The translations under genes and the position numbers were made by a program. From Paracoccaceae bacterium (GTDB lineage: Bacteria > Pseudomonadota > Alphaproteobacteria > Rhodobacterales > Rhodobacteraceae): a stretch of 23,795 nt of DNA. The stretch lies in the NCBI GenBank assembly GCA_003500165.1, contig DNSZ01000282.1, positions 3,326 through 27,120 on the forward strand, written 5' to 3'. The number at the start of each line of letters is the position of its first letter. Position 1 is the stretch's first letter. This document shows positions 1-6,339 of this stretch, in pieces. Under the pieces are notes generated by a model that was given only the letters and a program-made list of their open reading frames with translations, searched no databases and was not told where the DNA came from.

Positions 1-200
1 ACCGCGCGGATATGGCCGATCACCTTGCGGGCGAGGCGCGGGGTGGCCTGCGCCTCGACCACCATCACCGAATCGTCGCCGATGATCACGCCCGAATTCG
101 GGTCGCCCTCGGCGGTGAAGGCATAAAGCCCCGGGCCGATCTCGGTGAAGCTGGTGCGCTTTTCCGCCAGATCACCCTGGCTGGCAAAGGTCGGGGGCAT
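1..200 (-). CDS. MBL-fold metallo-hydrolase, N-terminal part (cut by window edge)
   Basis: Only the first 66 codons are in the window; the gene runs off the left edge. The ATG has a good ribosome binding site (AAGGGAA, about 6 bases upstream). The visible protein begins MPPTFASQGDLAEKR, then GPGLYAFTAEGDPNSGVI and DDSVMVVEAQATP, the pattern of the first beta strands of metallo-beta-lactamase-fold hydrolases (an N-terminal 'G-LYAF-GNSG-I' strand pair followed by a conserved acidic strand). The HxHxDH zinc motif would lie beyond the edge, so the enzyme class cannot be confirmed. It lies 23 bases downstream of the DUF2059 gene on the same strand and is probably co-transcribed with it. The fold call is fairly sure; the substrate is unknown. 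Confidence 0.72.
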   Translation of the reverse strand, partial: MPPTFASQGDLAEKRTSFTEIGPGLYAFTAEGDPNSGVIIGDDSVMVVEAQATPRLARKVIGHIRA

Positions 201-223
201 CGGCGATTCCCTTGTGGCGCGGC

Positions 224-685
224 TTACTCCTGCATGATCGCCATGATCTCCGGCATCACCTGCTGCTGCATCTGCATCATGGCGGGGGCGATGCGCGCCA
301 TTGCGGTCTGCATCAGACCCGGCGACTTCGCAAGGATCGACGCCCCGATCTCGGAGCCGTAGAAATCGATCATCGCCTGCAACTCCTCGACCGTGAAAGT
401 CTGGGCAGTTGCCTCGAGCATCGCGGCCTCCATCTGCGGAAGCAACGGCGCCATGGCACCGGCCATCGCGGCACCAATCCGCTGCATCTGATCGTCGGAC
501 AGGTTCATCTGGGGCGGGAGGGTCGCCGCCATCTGAGCCGCAAAGGACTCCCCCGAGAACATGTCTTCCATCATCTGCTGGTTGGCAGGCAGGGCGACGT
601 ATTCCTGCGCAAGCTCTTCGGTGGATTGCGCCAGGACAGGCCCGGCAAGGGCGATCATGGCGATGGCGGCTAGGGCGTGTTTCAT
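224..685 (-). CDS. DUF2059 domain secreted protein
   Basis: Predicted 153-residue exported protein. The ATG at 685 is preferred over the upstream in-frame ATG at 748 because it follows AAGGAAC and starts a clear signal peptide (MKHALAAIAMIALAGPVLA, cut before QSTEEL). The C-terminal half contains the typical DUF2059 pattern FTVEELQAMIDFYGSEIG followed by a lysine-serine-proline segment, then a very Met/Gln-rich tail (MMQMQQQVMPEIMAIMQE). DUF2059 proteins are small helical periplasmic proteins of unknown function, common in Rhodobacterales. Methionine is unusually abundant throughout; whether it has a role, for instance in metal or redox handling, is speculation. It is the first gene of a probable two-gene unit with the MBL-fold gene downstream. 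Confidence 0.85.
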   Translation of the reverse strand: MKHALAAIAMIALAGPVLAQSTEELAQEYVALPANQQMMEDMFSGESFAAQMAATLPPQMNLSDDQMQRIGAAMAGAMAPLLPQMEAAMLEATAQTFTVEELQAMIDFYGSEIGASILAKSPGLMQTAMARIAPAMMQMQQQVMPEIMAIMQE

Positions 686-733
686 CGTTGTTCCTTTTTC
701 GGCCGGGCCTCGATGGGGCAGCGTGCTGGCCGC

Positions 734-749
734 GATGATCGCGATCATC
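734..749. promoter_or_regulatory. Perfect 16-bp palindrome upstream of the DUF2059 gene
   Basis: GATGATCGCGATCATC is identical to its own reverse complement. It sits 49 bases before the chosen start of the DUF2059 gene, in the gap that should hold its promoter. A symmetric site here could be an operator for a dimeric regulator. No clear -35/-10 pair was found next to it, and the factor is unknown. Confidence 0.4.
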
Positions 750-895
750 CGGCCGGCCCGGCATAGGCCAATCGGCCACGATCGTAAACCGCGGAAAGCC
801 CCGGGGCATATGGGCGCGCCAATTGGGCGTTCCCGCCCGCCATCGGGTGCCCGCCGGGATCGCCACGCAATCCCTTTCGTTCGACATGGCGCCGC

Positions 896-1885
896 CTAGG
901 CCTCGCCGCTCCATGCCACCACGGTCTGGTCGATGCGACCGAAAAACGAATGTCCGGCCGCGTCCTCCGCCCAGATCGCGACCCGGTCGCCGGGTGCCAG
1001 GAACGGGGTGCGGGGCTGGCCGCCCGCGATCCCCTCGACCATGCGCTGTTCCGAGATGCAGGAATAGCCGCGCCCGCCCTGGGCCAGCGGGCGCCCGGGC
1101 CCGCCCTCCTCGCGGTTCGAGACCGTGCCCGAGCCCAGCACCGTGCCCGCCGCCAGCGACCGGGTCCGGGCGGCGTGGACGATCAGCGCCGGGAAATCGA
1201 ACGCCATGTCCCGGCCGGCCTGCGTGCGGCCAAAGGGCTGGTCGTTGAAATCGACACAGACCGTGGCGTCGAGCCGTGCGCCATCCCAGGCCGGCACCGC
1301 GTCCGGGGTCGCGACGACCGGCGCGAAGGCGGTCGCGGGCTTGCCCTGAAGAAATCCGAATCCCTTGGACAATTCGTCCGGGATCAGCCCGCGCAGCGAG
1401 ACATCGTTGACGAGCGTGACCAGCCGGATCGCGCGCGCGGCGGTGGCGCGGTCGGCGCCCATCGGCACATCCGACAGGATCACAGCGATCTCGGCCTCGA
1501 AATCGGCACCCCATCCCGGCGCGCTGGGGATCGGTGCGGTGGCCGACAGGAAGCCGTCGGACCCGCCCTGATAGATCAGCGGTTCGGCAAAGAGCCGCGG
1601 CGGCATCGGCGCCCCGCGCGCCTTTCGCACGAGTTCGACATGGTTCAGATAGGCCGACGCGTCGAGCCATTGATAGGCGCGGGGCAGGGGGGCCAGGCAC
1701 TCGGTCGCCTCGAAAGGCGCCCCGTCGCGGGTGCTGACCGCGCGCAAAGCCGGCTCGGCCGCCGCCCAGTCGTCCAGCGCGGCCTGCATGGTCGGCACCG
1801 GCGCGGCCACCCAGCGCGCCAGATCGTCCGAGACGACCATCAGGCGCCCGTCGCGGCTGCCATCGTCGCGTGTCGCCAGTTTCAC
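896..1885 (-). CDS. Fumarylacetoacetate hydrolase family protein (probable fumarylacetoacetase of the homogentisate pathway)
   Basis: A 329-residue protein that probably cleaves fumarylacetoacetate to fumarate and acetoacetate, the last step of tyrosine/homogentisate breakdown. FAH-fold features: the metal-binding acidic pair in GADFEAEIAVILSDVPMG, the LVNDVSLRGLIPDEL segment, a GFLQGKPATAFAPV loop and the late GSGTVSNREEGG loop. The length fits the ~330-residue bacterial FAH branch rather than the ~420-residue eukaryotic type. The start is a GTG at 1885 (KLATRDDGS follows), preceded by GGGGAGGACAAC; this GTG overlaps the stop of the MBL gene as GTGA, implying translational coupling. Third gene of hmgA-MBL-FAH. 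Other FAH-family reactions are possible, but the operon context favours fumarylacetoacetase. Confidence 0.88.
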   Translation of the reverse strand: MKLATRDDGSRDGRLMVVSDDLARWVAAPVPTMQAALDDWAAAEPALRAVSTRDGAPFEATECLAPLPRAYQWLDASAYLNHVELVRKARGAPMPPRLFAEPLIYQGGSDGFLSATAPIPSAPGWGADFEAEIAVILSDVPMGADRATAARAIRLVTLVNDVSLRGLIPDELSKGFGFLQGKPATAFAPVVATPDAVPAWDGARLDATVCVDFNDQPFGRTQAGRDMAFDFPALIVHAARTRSLAAGTVLGSGTVSNREEGGPGRPLAQGGRGYSCISEQRMVEGIAGGQPRTPFLAPGDRVAIWAEDAAGHSFFGRIDQTVVAWSGEA

Positions 1886-2757
1886 CGGTTGTCCTCCCCC
1901 GATCCGAGGCGGATTTCGACCCCGTCGCGCCCGATCGTCAAGGGGCCATCCCAATGGGGCGCGACCTCCGCCCGCCAGTCGGCCTCGGCGAAGGCGGGGT
2001 TGTCGGCCGGGATCAGATGATGGAGCACCAGATGCCCGACCCCGGCTGCGGTGGCGATCCGGGCCGCATCCGCCGCCGTTGTGTGGCTGGCCCGCAGATG
2101 CGCCCGCAATCGGTCGCCCAGCCCGGTGCTGGCGACGATCGGTTCGATACCCGCGGTCAGCAGCGCCTCGTGCAGCAGGATATCCGCGCCGCGCGCGAAA
2201 TCGGCCAGCGGCGGGAAATGGGCGGTGTCCGAGGAGACAACGACCGACCGCGCATCGGCGTCGAGGCGCAGCGCAAAGCAGTCCGTGACCGGGGGATGCG
2301 CGACGCGCAGGGCGGTCACGCGCAGCCCGTCCGCGGCCAGCACAAGGCCCTCGCCATAGGTTTCCAGCCGCACCAGCCGGTCGAGCGGGGTGCGGCCCTC
2401 ATCGGCGACCCGGATCTGGTTGTCGAACGCCATCGCGGCCAGAAACCCCTGCCAGTAGGCGCCGATCCCGGGCGGGCCACAGACCGTGACCGGCCGCGCC
2501 AGACCGGTGGTCCAGGCGGTGTGGATCAGCGCGCCCAACTCCAGCACGTGGTCCGAATGCAGATGGGTGATAAAGACGAGATCGAGCGCGCGCAGATCGA
2601 AGCCGGCAGCAACCAGCGACCGGGTGACCCCCAGCCCGCAATCGATCACCGCCTTGCGCCCGGCGATCTCGAGCAGGGTCGATGTCGGCAGCGCCTCTGC
2701 CTGGCGCACCGCCGGGCCGCCCTTGCAGCCCAGCAACACCAGCCGGTCGGGGGTCAC
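1882..2757 (-). CDS. MBL-fold metallo-hydrolase embedded in the homogentisate operon
   Basis: A 291-residue protein of the RNase Z-like branch of the metallo-beta-lactamase fold. Visible motifs: VIDCGLGVTRSL near residue 42, the zinc signature THLHSDHV (HxHxDH), a HPPVTDCFALRL strand, the metal-bridging aspartate in SSDTAHFPPLADF, LLHEALL, and the late histidines in RASHTT and HLVLHHLIP. The start is a GTG at 2757 that overlaps the hmgA stop as GTGA; its own stop overlaps the GTG of the FAH gene in the same way. The substrate is unknown. Being locked between hmgA and fumarylacetoacetase suggests a role in homogentisate breakdown, for example detoxifying or hydrolysing an intermediate. No maleylacetoacetate isomerase gene is present in this operon, so an alternative route at that step is conceivable but unproven. 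Confidence 0.87.
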   Translation of the reverse strand: MTPDRLVLLGCKGGPAVRQAEALPTSTLLEIAGRKAVIDCGLGVTRSLVAAGFDLRALDLVFITHLHSDHVLELGALIHTAWTTGLARPVTVCGPPGIGAYWQGFLAAMAFDNQIRVADEGRTPLDRLVRLETYGEGLVLAADGLRVTALRVAHPPVTDCFALRLDADARSVVVSSDTAHFPPLADFARGADILLHEALLTAGIEPIVASTGLGDRLRAHLRASHTTAADAARIATAAGVGHLVLHHLIPADNPAFAEADWRAEVAPHWDGPLTIGRDGVEIRLGSGEDNR

Positions 2758-4115
2758 TTCAGCCCCGGCGTGCCGTCGAACTTCTTTTCCAGATCGGCCC
2801 AGCAGTCGATGTAGTCGTCCTGCAGCGGTGCCTCGGTGGCGGCAAAGCGGGTCAGGTGCTGGGGGAACCGGGTTTCGAACATGAACGACATCGTGTTGTC
2901 GAGCTTGTGCGGTTTCAGATCGGCGGTGGACGCCTTTTCGAACGCCTCGCGGTCGGGGCCGTGCGGCAGCATGCAATTGTGCAGCGACAGCCCGCCGGGG
3001 ACAAAGCCCTGCGGCTTGGCGTCGTACTGGCCATAGATGTTGCCCATCAGTTCGGACATCACGTTCTTGTGATACCAGGGCGGGCGGAACGTGTCCTCCA
3101 TCACCATCCAGCGTTCGCGGAACAGGACAAAGTCGATATTGGCCGTGCCGGGCACGCCGGACGGGGCCGTCAGCACGGCAAAGATCGACGGGTCGGGATG
3201 GTCGAACAGGATCGCGCCCACCGGGCAATAGGTGCGCAGGTCGTATTTGCACGGCGCGTAGTTGCCGTGCCAGGCCACCACGTCGAGCGGGCTGTGCCCG
3301 ATCTCGGTCACATGGAACTGGCCGCACCATTTGACGGTGACGGTCGATGGCACCTCGCGGTCTTCGAACGCGGCGACCGGCGTCTTGAAGTCGCGCCGGT
3401 TCGCCATGCAGTTGGCGCCGATCGGCCCGCGGCCCGGCAGCTCGAATTTCTGGCCGTAATTCTCGCAGACAAAGCCGCGCGCCGGTCCCTCCAGCAGCTC
3501 CACCCGATAGACCAGCCCGCGCGGCAGAAGCGCGATCTCCTTCGGTTCCAGGTCGATGATCCCCAATTCGGTGCAGAATCGCAGCCGGCCCTGTTGCGGG
3601 ACCACCAGAAGCTCGCTGTCGGCGGAAAAGAAATAGGAATCCACCATCGATTCGGTGACCAGATAGACATGCGCCGCCATGCCCGTCTGGGTGTTGACGT
3701 CGCCCGCCGTGGTCATCGTGCGCATGCCGCCGATCCAGGTCAGCCGGTCGCCGGTCAGCGGCACCGGGTCCCAGCGATACTGGCCAAGGCTGATCACATC
3801 GGGGTCGATCGCCGGGGCCGACACCCAATAGGGCATGTCGACCTTGCGAAACCGGCGCGTGTGTTTCACCGACGGGCGAATGCGATAGCACCAGCTGCGC
3901 TCGTTCTGGTGGCTGGGCGCGGTGAAGGCGGTGCCCGAAAGCTGCTCGCCATAAAGGCCATAATTGCAGCGCTGCGGCGAGTTCATGCCCTGGGGCAGCG
4001 CACCGGGCAACGCCTCGGTCTCGAAATCGTTGGCCCAGCCGGGCATGTAGCCAGGCAGGCTACCCGCCCGATCCGGCGCCCGGGTCATCCCGTGCGGCGC
4101 ACTGTCGTCCCCCAT
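2754..4115 (-). CDS. hmgA: Homogentisate 1,2-dioxygenase
   Basis: A 453-residue Fe(II)-dependent ring-cleaving dioxygenase converting homogentisate to maleylacetoacetate in phenylalanine/tyrosine catabolism. The sequence is full length and strongly family-like: the N-terminal PGYMPGWANDFETEALPGALP, LYGEQLSGTAFTAPSHQN-RSW-YRI-P, the active-site WHGNYAPCKYDL, and the iron ligands His349 and Glu355 (YHKNVMSELMG) and His385 (LHNCMLPHGPD), spaced as in characterised enzymes. The ATG at 4115 follows GGGAGG, and a promoter with TTGACA and TAGCGT lies just upstream. The stop overlaps the GTG of the MBL gene, so the three downstream-coupled genes likely form one transcript. Nothing is truncated. Confidence 0.97.
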   Translation of the reverse strand: MGDDSAPHGMTRAPDRAGSLPGYMPGWANDFETEALPGALPQGMNSPQRCNYGLYGEQLSGTAFTAPSHQNERSWCYRIRPSVKHTRRFRKVDMPYWVSAPAIDPDVISLGQYRWDPVPLTGDRLTWIGGMRTMTTAGDVNTQTGMAAHVYLVTESMVDSYFFSADSELLVVPQQGRLRFCTELGIIDLEPKEIALLPRGLVYRVELLEGPARGFVCENYGQKFELPGRGPIGANCMANRRDFKTPVAAFEDREVPSTVTVKWCGQFHVTEIGHSPLDVVAWHGNYAPCKYDLRTYCPVGAILFDHPDPSIFAVLTAPSGVPGTANIDFVLFRERWMVMEDTFRPPWYHKNVMSELMGNIYGQYDAKPQGFVPGGLSLHNCMLPHGPDREAFEKASTADLKPHKLDNTMSFMFETRFPQHLTRFAATEAPLQDDYIDCWADLEKKFDGTPGLK

Positions 4116-4149
4116 CGGGTGCCTCCCGGCGGTCCAGCGATCCGGTCGA

Positions 4150-4180
4150 AACGCTAGCGTTGCGGGGACAACCCTGTCAA
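4150..4180 (-). promoter_or_regulatory. Promoter of the hmgA operon, with a palindrome over the -10
   Basis: On the minus strand TTGACA (4180-4175) and TAGCGT (4156-4151) are separated by 18 bases, giving a start near 4144, about 28 bases before the hmgA ATG. The -10 lies inside a perfect 12-bp palindrome AACGCTAGCGTT (4150-4161), which could be an operator. It lies downstream of the XRE gene on the same strand, so hmgA has its own promoter. Confidence 0.6.
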
Positions 4181-4205
4181 TCGAGCGGGCAGCCCGCGCA
4201 GCGGT

Positions 4206-4613
4206 TCATGCGGCGGCGCGAGGAAGGGGCGGGTTCGGCGATGTCTTGTCCGTCGAGGCCATGCTGCGAATCAGTTCGTAAAGCCGCGCCCGCGCCTCGG
4301 GGTCGGCGATCTGCTTGAACCAGAACGCGACATGGGCCGATTCGATATCGTCCGCTTCGGGCGCCTGCATGCGCCCCGAGTCGAAGCCTTCGAAGAAGTC
4401 GTTCGGATCGGCGCCAAGCACGCGGGCCATGTCATAAAGCCGGCTGGCCGAAATCCGGTTCACGCCGATCTCGTATTTCTGCAACTGCTGGGCCGACAGC
4501 CCGATCCTTTGCGCAAGCTCCGCCTGGGTCATGTTGCGCGCGGCGCGCAGCACCCGCACCCGCTGCCCGACATGGCGGTCGACGGGCTTCGACGATCTTT
4601 GGAACGACGACAT
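4206..4613 (-). CDS. XRE-family helix-turn-helix regulator, PraR/PhrR-like
   Basis: A 135-residue DNA-binding protein. Residues ~12-75 form a Cro/C1-type HTH: VDRHVGQRVRVLRAARNMTQ, then ELAQRIGLSAQQLQKYEIG and NRISASRLYDMARVLG, followed by DPNDFFEGF. The 'IGLSAQQLQKYE-G-NRISASRL' pattern and the total length match the alphaproteobacterial PraR/PhrR group, which in rhizobia modulates quorum-sensing and stress genes (family knowledge). The C-terminal part carries FWFKQIADPEARARLYELI, probably a dimerisation helix, and a Pro/Ala tail. The ATG has AAGGAA upstream. It is divergent from luxR across an inverted repeat whose arms contain both predicted -10 boxes, so self-regulation and control of luxR are likely. 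The exact orthologue is inferred from the motif only. Confidence 0.88.
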   Translation of the reverse strand: MSSFQRSSKPVDRHVGQRVRVLRAARNMTQAELAQRIGLSAQQLQKYEIGVNRISASRLYDMARVLGADPNDFFEGFDSGRMQAPEADDIESAHVAFWFKQIADPEARARLYELIRSMASTDKTSPNPPLPRAAA

Positions 4614-4696
4614 GCTTGGTTCCTTTCCCTGTTGGCGGGAGCGGCGCCGCGCCGGCGGCGCGCCACTCCCGGTTGATCTCCCTCATATACCGTCGT

Positions 4697-4737
4697 ATTA
4701 TACCCAAGTATAGGTTTGCTTTGTCAACGGGTATAAT
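4697..4737. promoter_or_regulatory. Divergent XRE/luxR control region: 9-bp inverted repeat with a TATAAT in each arm
   Basis: ATTATACCC (4697-4705) and GGGTATAAT (4729-4737) are perfect reverse complements separated by 23 bases. On the minus strand the left arm is the -10 (TATAAT, 4702-4697) of the XRE gene, with a perfect -35 TTGACA at 4727-4722 (19-base spacing). On the plus strand the right arm gives TATAAT at 4732-4737 for luxR, but no good -35 precedes it. The region is much more AT-rich than its surroundings. A dimer bound to both arms would cover both promoters. Confidence 0.6.
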
Positions 4738-4784
4738 CTACAGCGGTCGCATGGCCGCTGAAACCGCGGCGGGGGTCATGGAAT

Positions 4785-5396
4785 ATGCCTATAAATCAAG
4801 ACACTGTGCATCAGGAGCTTGACCACCTGCGGCGCATGTGCCCGCTGGGCTACTTCATCGGCCTTCACCTGCGCTACATGCTGCCTTGCTATACCTATAA
4901 TTCCTACCCCGATGCCTGGATGTCCCTGTATCAAAGGCGAAGCTACATCATACAAGACCCTGTTTTTTCATGGATTTCCGCGAAGGCGGGGCAGGTTCGC
5001 TGGTCCGACCTGGCGCAGGAAGGCAAAGGCGAGGTGTTCGCCCAGGCGGCGCGATTCGGTCTCAAATACGGCGCGGTCGTGGCCCATGTGGACGGGGACA
5101 GCAGATCCTTCGGGTCCTTCGCTCGTGACGACCGCGAGTTTGATGACAATGAAATCCGCTATTTGCGCAGCGCGATCGAGCGGCTGCATGTGTTGACGGA
5201 CATCCGCGCCAAGCTGTCGAAGAGCGACATCGAGACGATCCGGGCTGTGGAGAACCAGTCATACAGCGACGCGGCAACTCAGCTTGGCATCGCGGAAGTC
5301 ACGGTCAAGCACCGGATCGGCACGATCCGACGGAAGCTGCAGGCCAGGGACGGCAAGGAGATCGTCTTCCTCGCCCGCGAGGCGCAGATCATCTGA
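4785..5396 (+). CDS. LuxR-family quorum-sensing regulator (autoinducer-binding)
   Basis: A 203-residue regulator with an N-terminal autoinducer-binding domain and a C-terminal HTH. The acyl-homoserine-lactone pocket residues are all present: Trp45, Tyr49, Asp58-Pro59 and Trp73, matching TraR Trp57, Tyr61, Asp70-Pro71 and Trp85 at a constant offset of 12. The C-terminal DNA-binding domain (LSKSDIETIRAVENQSYSDA, then QLGIAEVTVKHRIGTIRRKL) is recognisable, but positions where the family normally has the Glu of 'REKE' and a Gly in 'A-GK' look altered. The protein is short for the family (usually about 235-250), mainly at the N terminus. The ATG at 4785 is the first usable start after an in-frame stop; the ribosome site is weak. 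luxI follows 241 bases downstream. AHL response is very likely; the operator is unknown. Confidence 0.9.
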   Translation: MPINQDTVHQELDHLRRMCPLGYFIGLHLRYMLPCYTYNSYPDAWMSLYQRRSYIIQDPVFSWISAKAGQVRWSDLAQEGKGEVFAQAARFGLKYGAVVAHVDGDSRSFGSFARDDREFDDNEIRYLRSAIERLHVLTDIRAKLSKSDIETIRAVENQSYSDAATQLGIAEVTVKHRIGTIRRKLQARDGKEIVFLAREAQII

Positions 5397-5404
5397 ACCA
5401 CACA

Positions 5405-5427
5405 AACGGTCACTGAGAGTGACCGTT
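5405..5427 (+). terminator. Stem-loop after luxR (possible terminator)
   Basis: AACGGTCACT-GAG-AGTGACCGTT: a perfect 10-bp stem with a 3-base loop, 8 bases after the luxR stop. No U-run follows, so it is either a weak or Rho-assisted terminator, an mRNA-stabilising 3' hairpin, or a DNA operator. It separates luxR from luxI, which has its own promoter. Confidence 0.45.
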
Positions 5428-5543
5428 GGCATGGGTCGGTCCAACACGGCCTGAAACCGGCGTGAAGCGGCCTGTTGGCGCAGACAATCCGTAGGACGGC
5501 AAGCGGGGTGGCCTGTCGTGCCGCACAACCTGGCGAATTTCGG

Positions 5544-5560
5544 CAAGTCTTAGAGACTTG
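5544..5560. promoter_or_regulatory. 17-bp dyad upstream of luxI, candidate lux box
   Basis: CAAGTCT-TAG-AGACTTG is a perfect 7+3+7 inverted repeat lying 18 bases upstream of the predicted luxI -35. The length and CT-rich/AG-rich arms resemble LuxR-type operators, which are 16-20 bp imperfect dyads in front of luxI genes. Its centre is about 61 bases before the predicted start of transcription, a position compatible with activation from upstream. Assignment to the neighbouring LuxR is inference. Confidence 0.5.
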
Positions 5561-5577
5561 TTAGTCACTTGGCGACC

Positions 5578-5606
5578 TTAACATGATCTTGGGCTTAACC
5601 TATGGT
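5578..5606 (+). promoter_or_regulatory. Predicted luxI promoter
   Basis: TTAACA (5578-5583) and TATGGT (5601-5606) with 17-base spacing, predicting a start near 5613, about 25 bases before the luxI ATG. Both boxes are imperfect, as expected for a promoter that needs an activator. Confidence 0.45.
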
Positions 5607-5637
5607 CAATATCTGGCCATGGCTAAGGGAGAGAATC

Positions 5638-6285
5638 ATGGAAATTCAACATTTTACGTGGGACAGCAAGACTGGCGACACGCGTCTTTACTGGGACTAC
5701 CTGCGGCTTCGGAAGCGTATCTTCGTGGATGAACGGCACTGGCCAATGCCTTGTTTCAAGGGGGCCGAGTTCGACTTCTACGATCTTCCCTTCGCCAGCT
5801 ACGTGTTCCTGACGCACAAGGACGGGTCGCTCGCGGCGGGCCTGCGCCTGATCCGCGCCGACAATGTCGTCGACTATAACGGGCAGCGCCTGACCTACAT
5901 GATCAATGACGCGTTCCACCGCCGGCTGCCGACGATACCAAGGCAGGTCTCGAACCAGCCGCCGCCAACCGACAGCCGGACATGGGAGCTTAGCCGGATC
6001 GTCAGTACCGGCGGGCTGAAGGCCACCGGCTTGCTGGTCAAGGGTGCGGCCGACGTGATCCGGCAGCTTGGGGCAAAGCGGATGATCTTTCTGGGAAATC
6101 CACAGTTCCGGAAGCTGGGTCACTATCTTGGTTTCGACGTCGAGGCCTTGGGCCCGGTCATCGGAAGCGCCGAGTCCGACGCCGAGGATGCCCGATACCA
6201 GGCGATGGTCGGGACCGACCGGCTTGCGCTTCGGGATGCGGGCGCGGCGGGCACAGGCGCGGTGTCCGCGGACCTTGCGGCCTGA
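5638..6285 (+). CDS. LuxI-family acyl-homoserine-lactone synthase
   Basis: A 215-residue autoinducer synthase that would make an N-acyl-homoserine lactone from S-adenosylmethionine and an acyl donor. The conserved LuxI residues fall at the family positions: Arg25, Phe29, Trp35, Asp46, Asp49 and Arg70; the later Glu/Arg pair is Glu117 and Arg120 (TWELSRIV), displaced by about 16 residues through an insertion rich in Pro/Gln/Asn (residues ~98-113). The ATG at 5638 is chosen over an in-frame ATG at 5602 because AAGGGAGAG lies 5 bases upstream and the family N terminus starts here. Downstream of luxR and, by position, probably activated through the dyad at 5544-5560. The acyl chain made cannot be read from sequence. 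Confidence 0.92.
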   Translation: MEIQHFTWDSKTGDTRLYWDYLRLRKRIFVDERHWPMPCFKGAEFDFYDLPFASYVFLTHKDGSLAAGLRLIRADNVVDYNGQRLTYMINDAFHRRLPTIPRQVSNQPPPTDSRTWELSRIVSTGGLKATGLLVKGAADVIRQLGAKRMIFLGNPQFRKLGHYLGFDVEALGPVIGSAESDAEDARYQAMVGTDRLALRDAGAAGTGAVSADLAA

Positions 6286-6339
6286 TCCCATGTGACGCGG
6301 CGGGCCAGTGTCAGCCCTTGGGCAATGCGCGCCCGGTCC

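Noticed and set aside
2758..3891. Upstream extension of the MBL frame through hmgA
   Set aside because: The frame stays open because of GC bias, but the portion before the GTG at 2757 lies inside hmgA and has no MBL similarity.
2682..4157. Long plus-strand open frame (491 codons) opposite hmgA
   Set aside because: Antisense shadow of a perfectly conserved hmgA in GC-rich DNA; composition is Arg/Ala/Gly/His-rich with no family motif.
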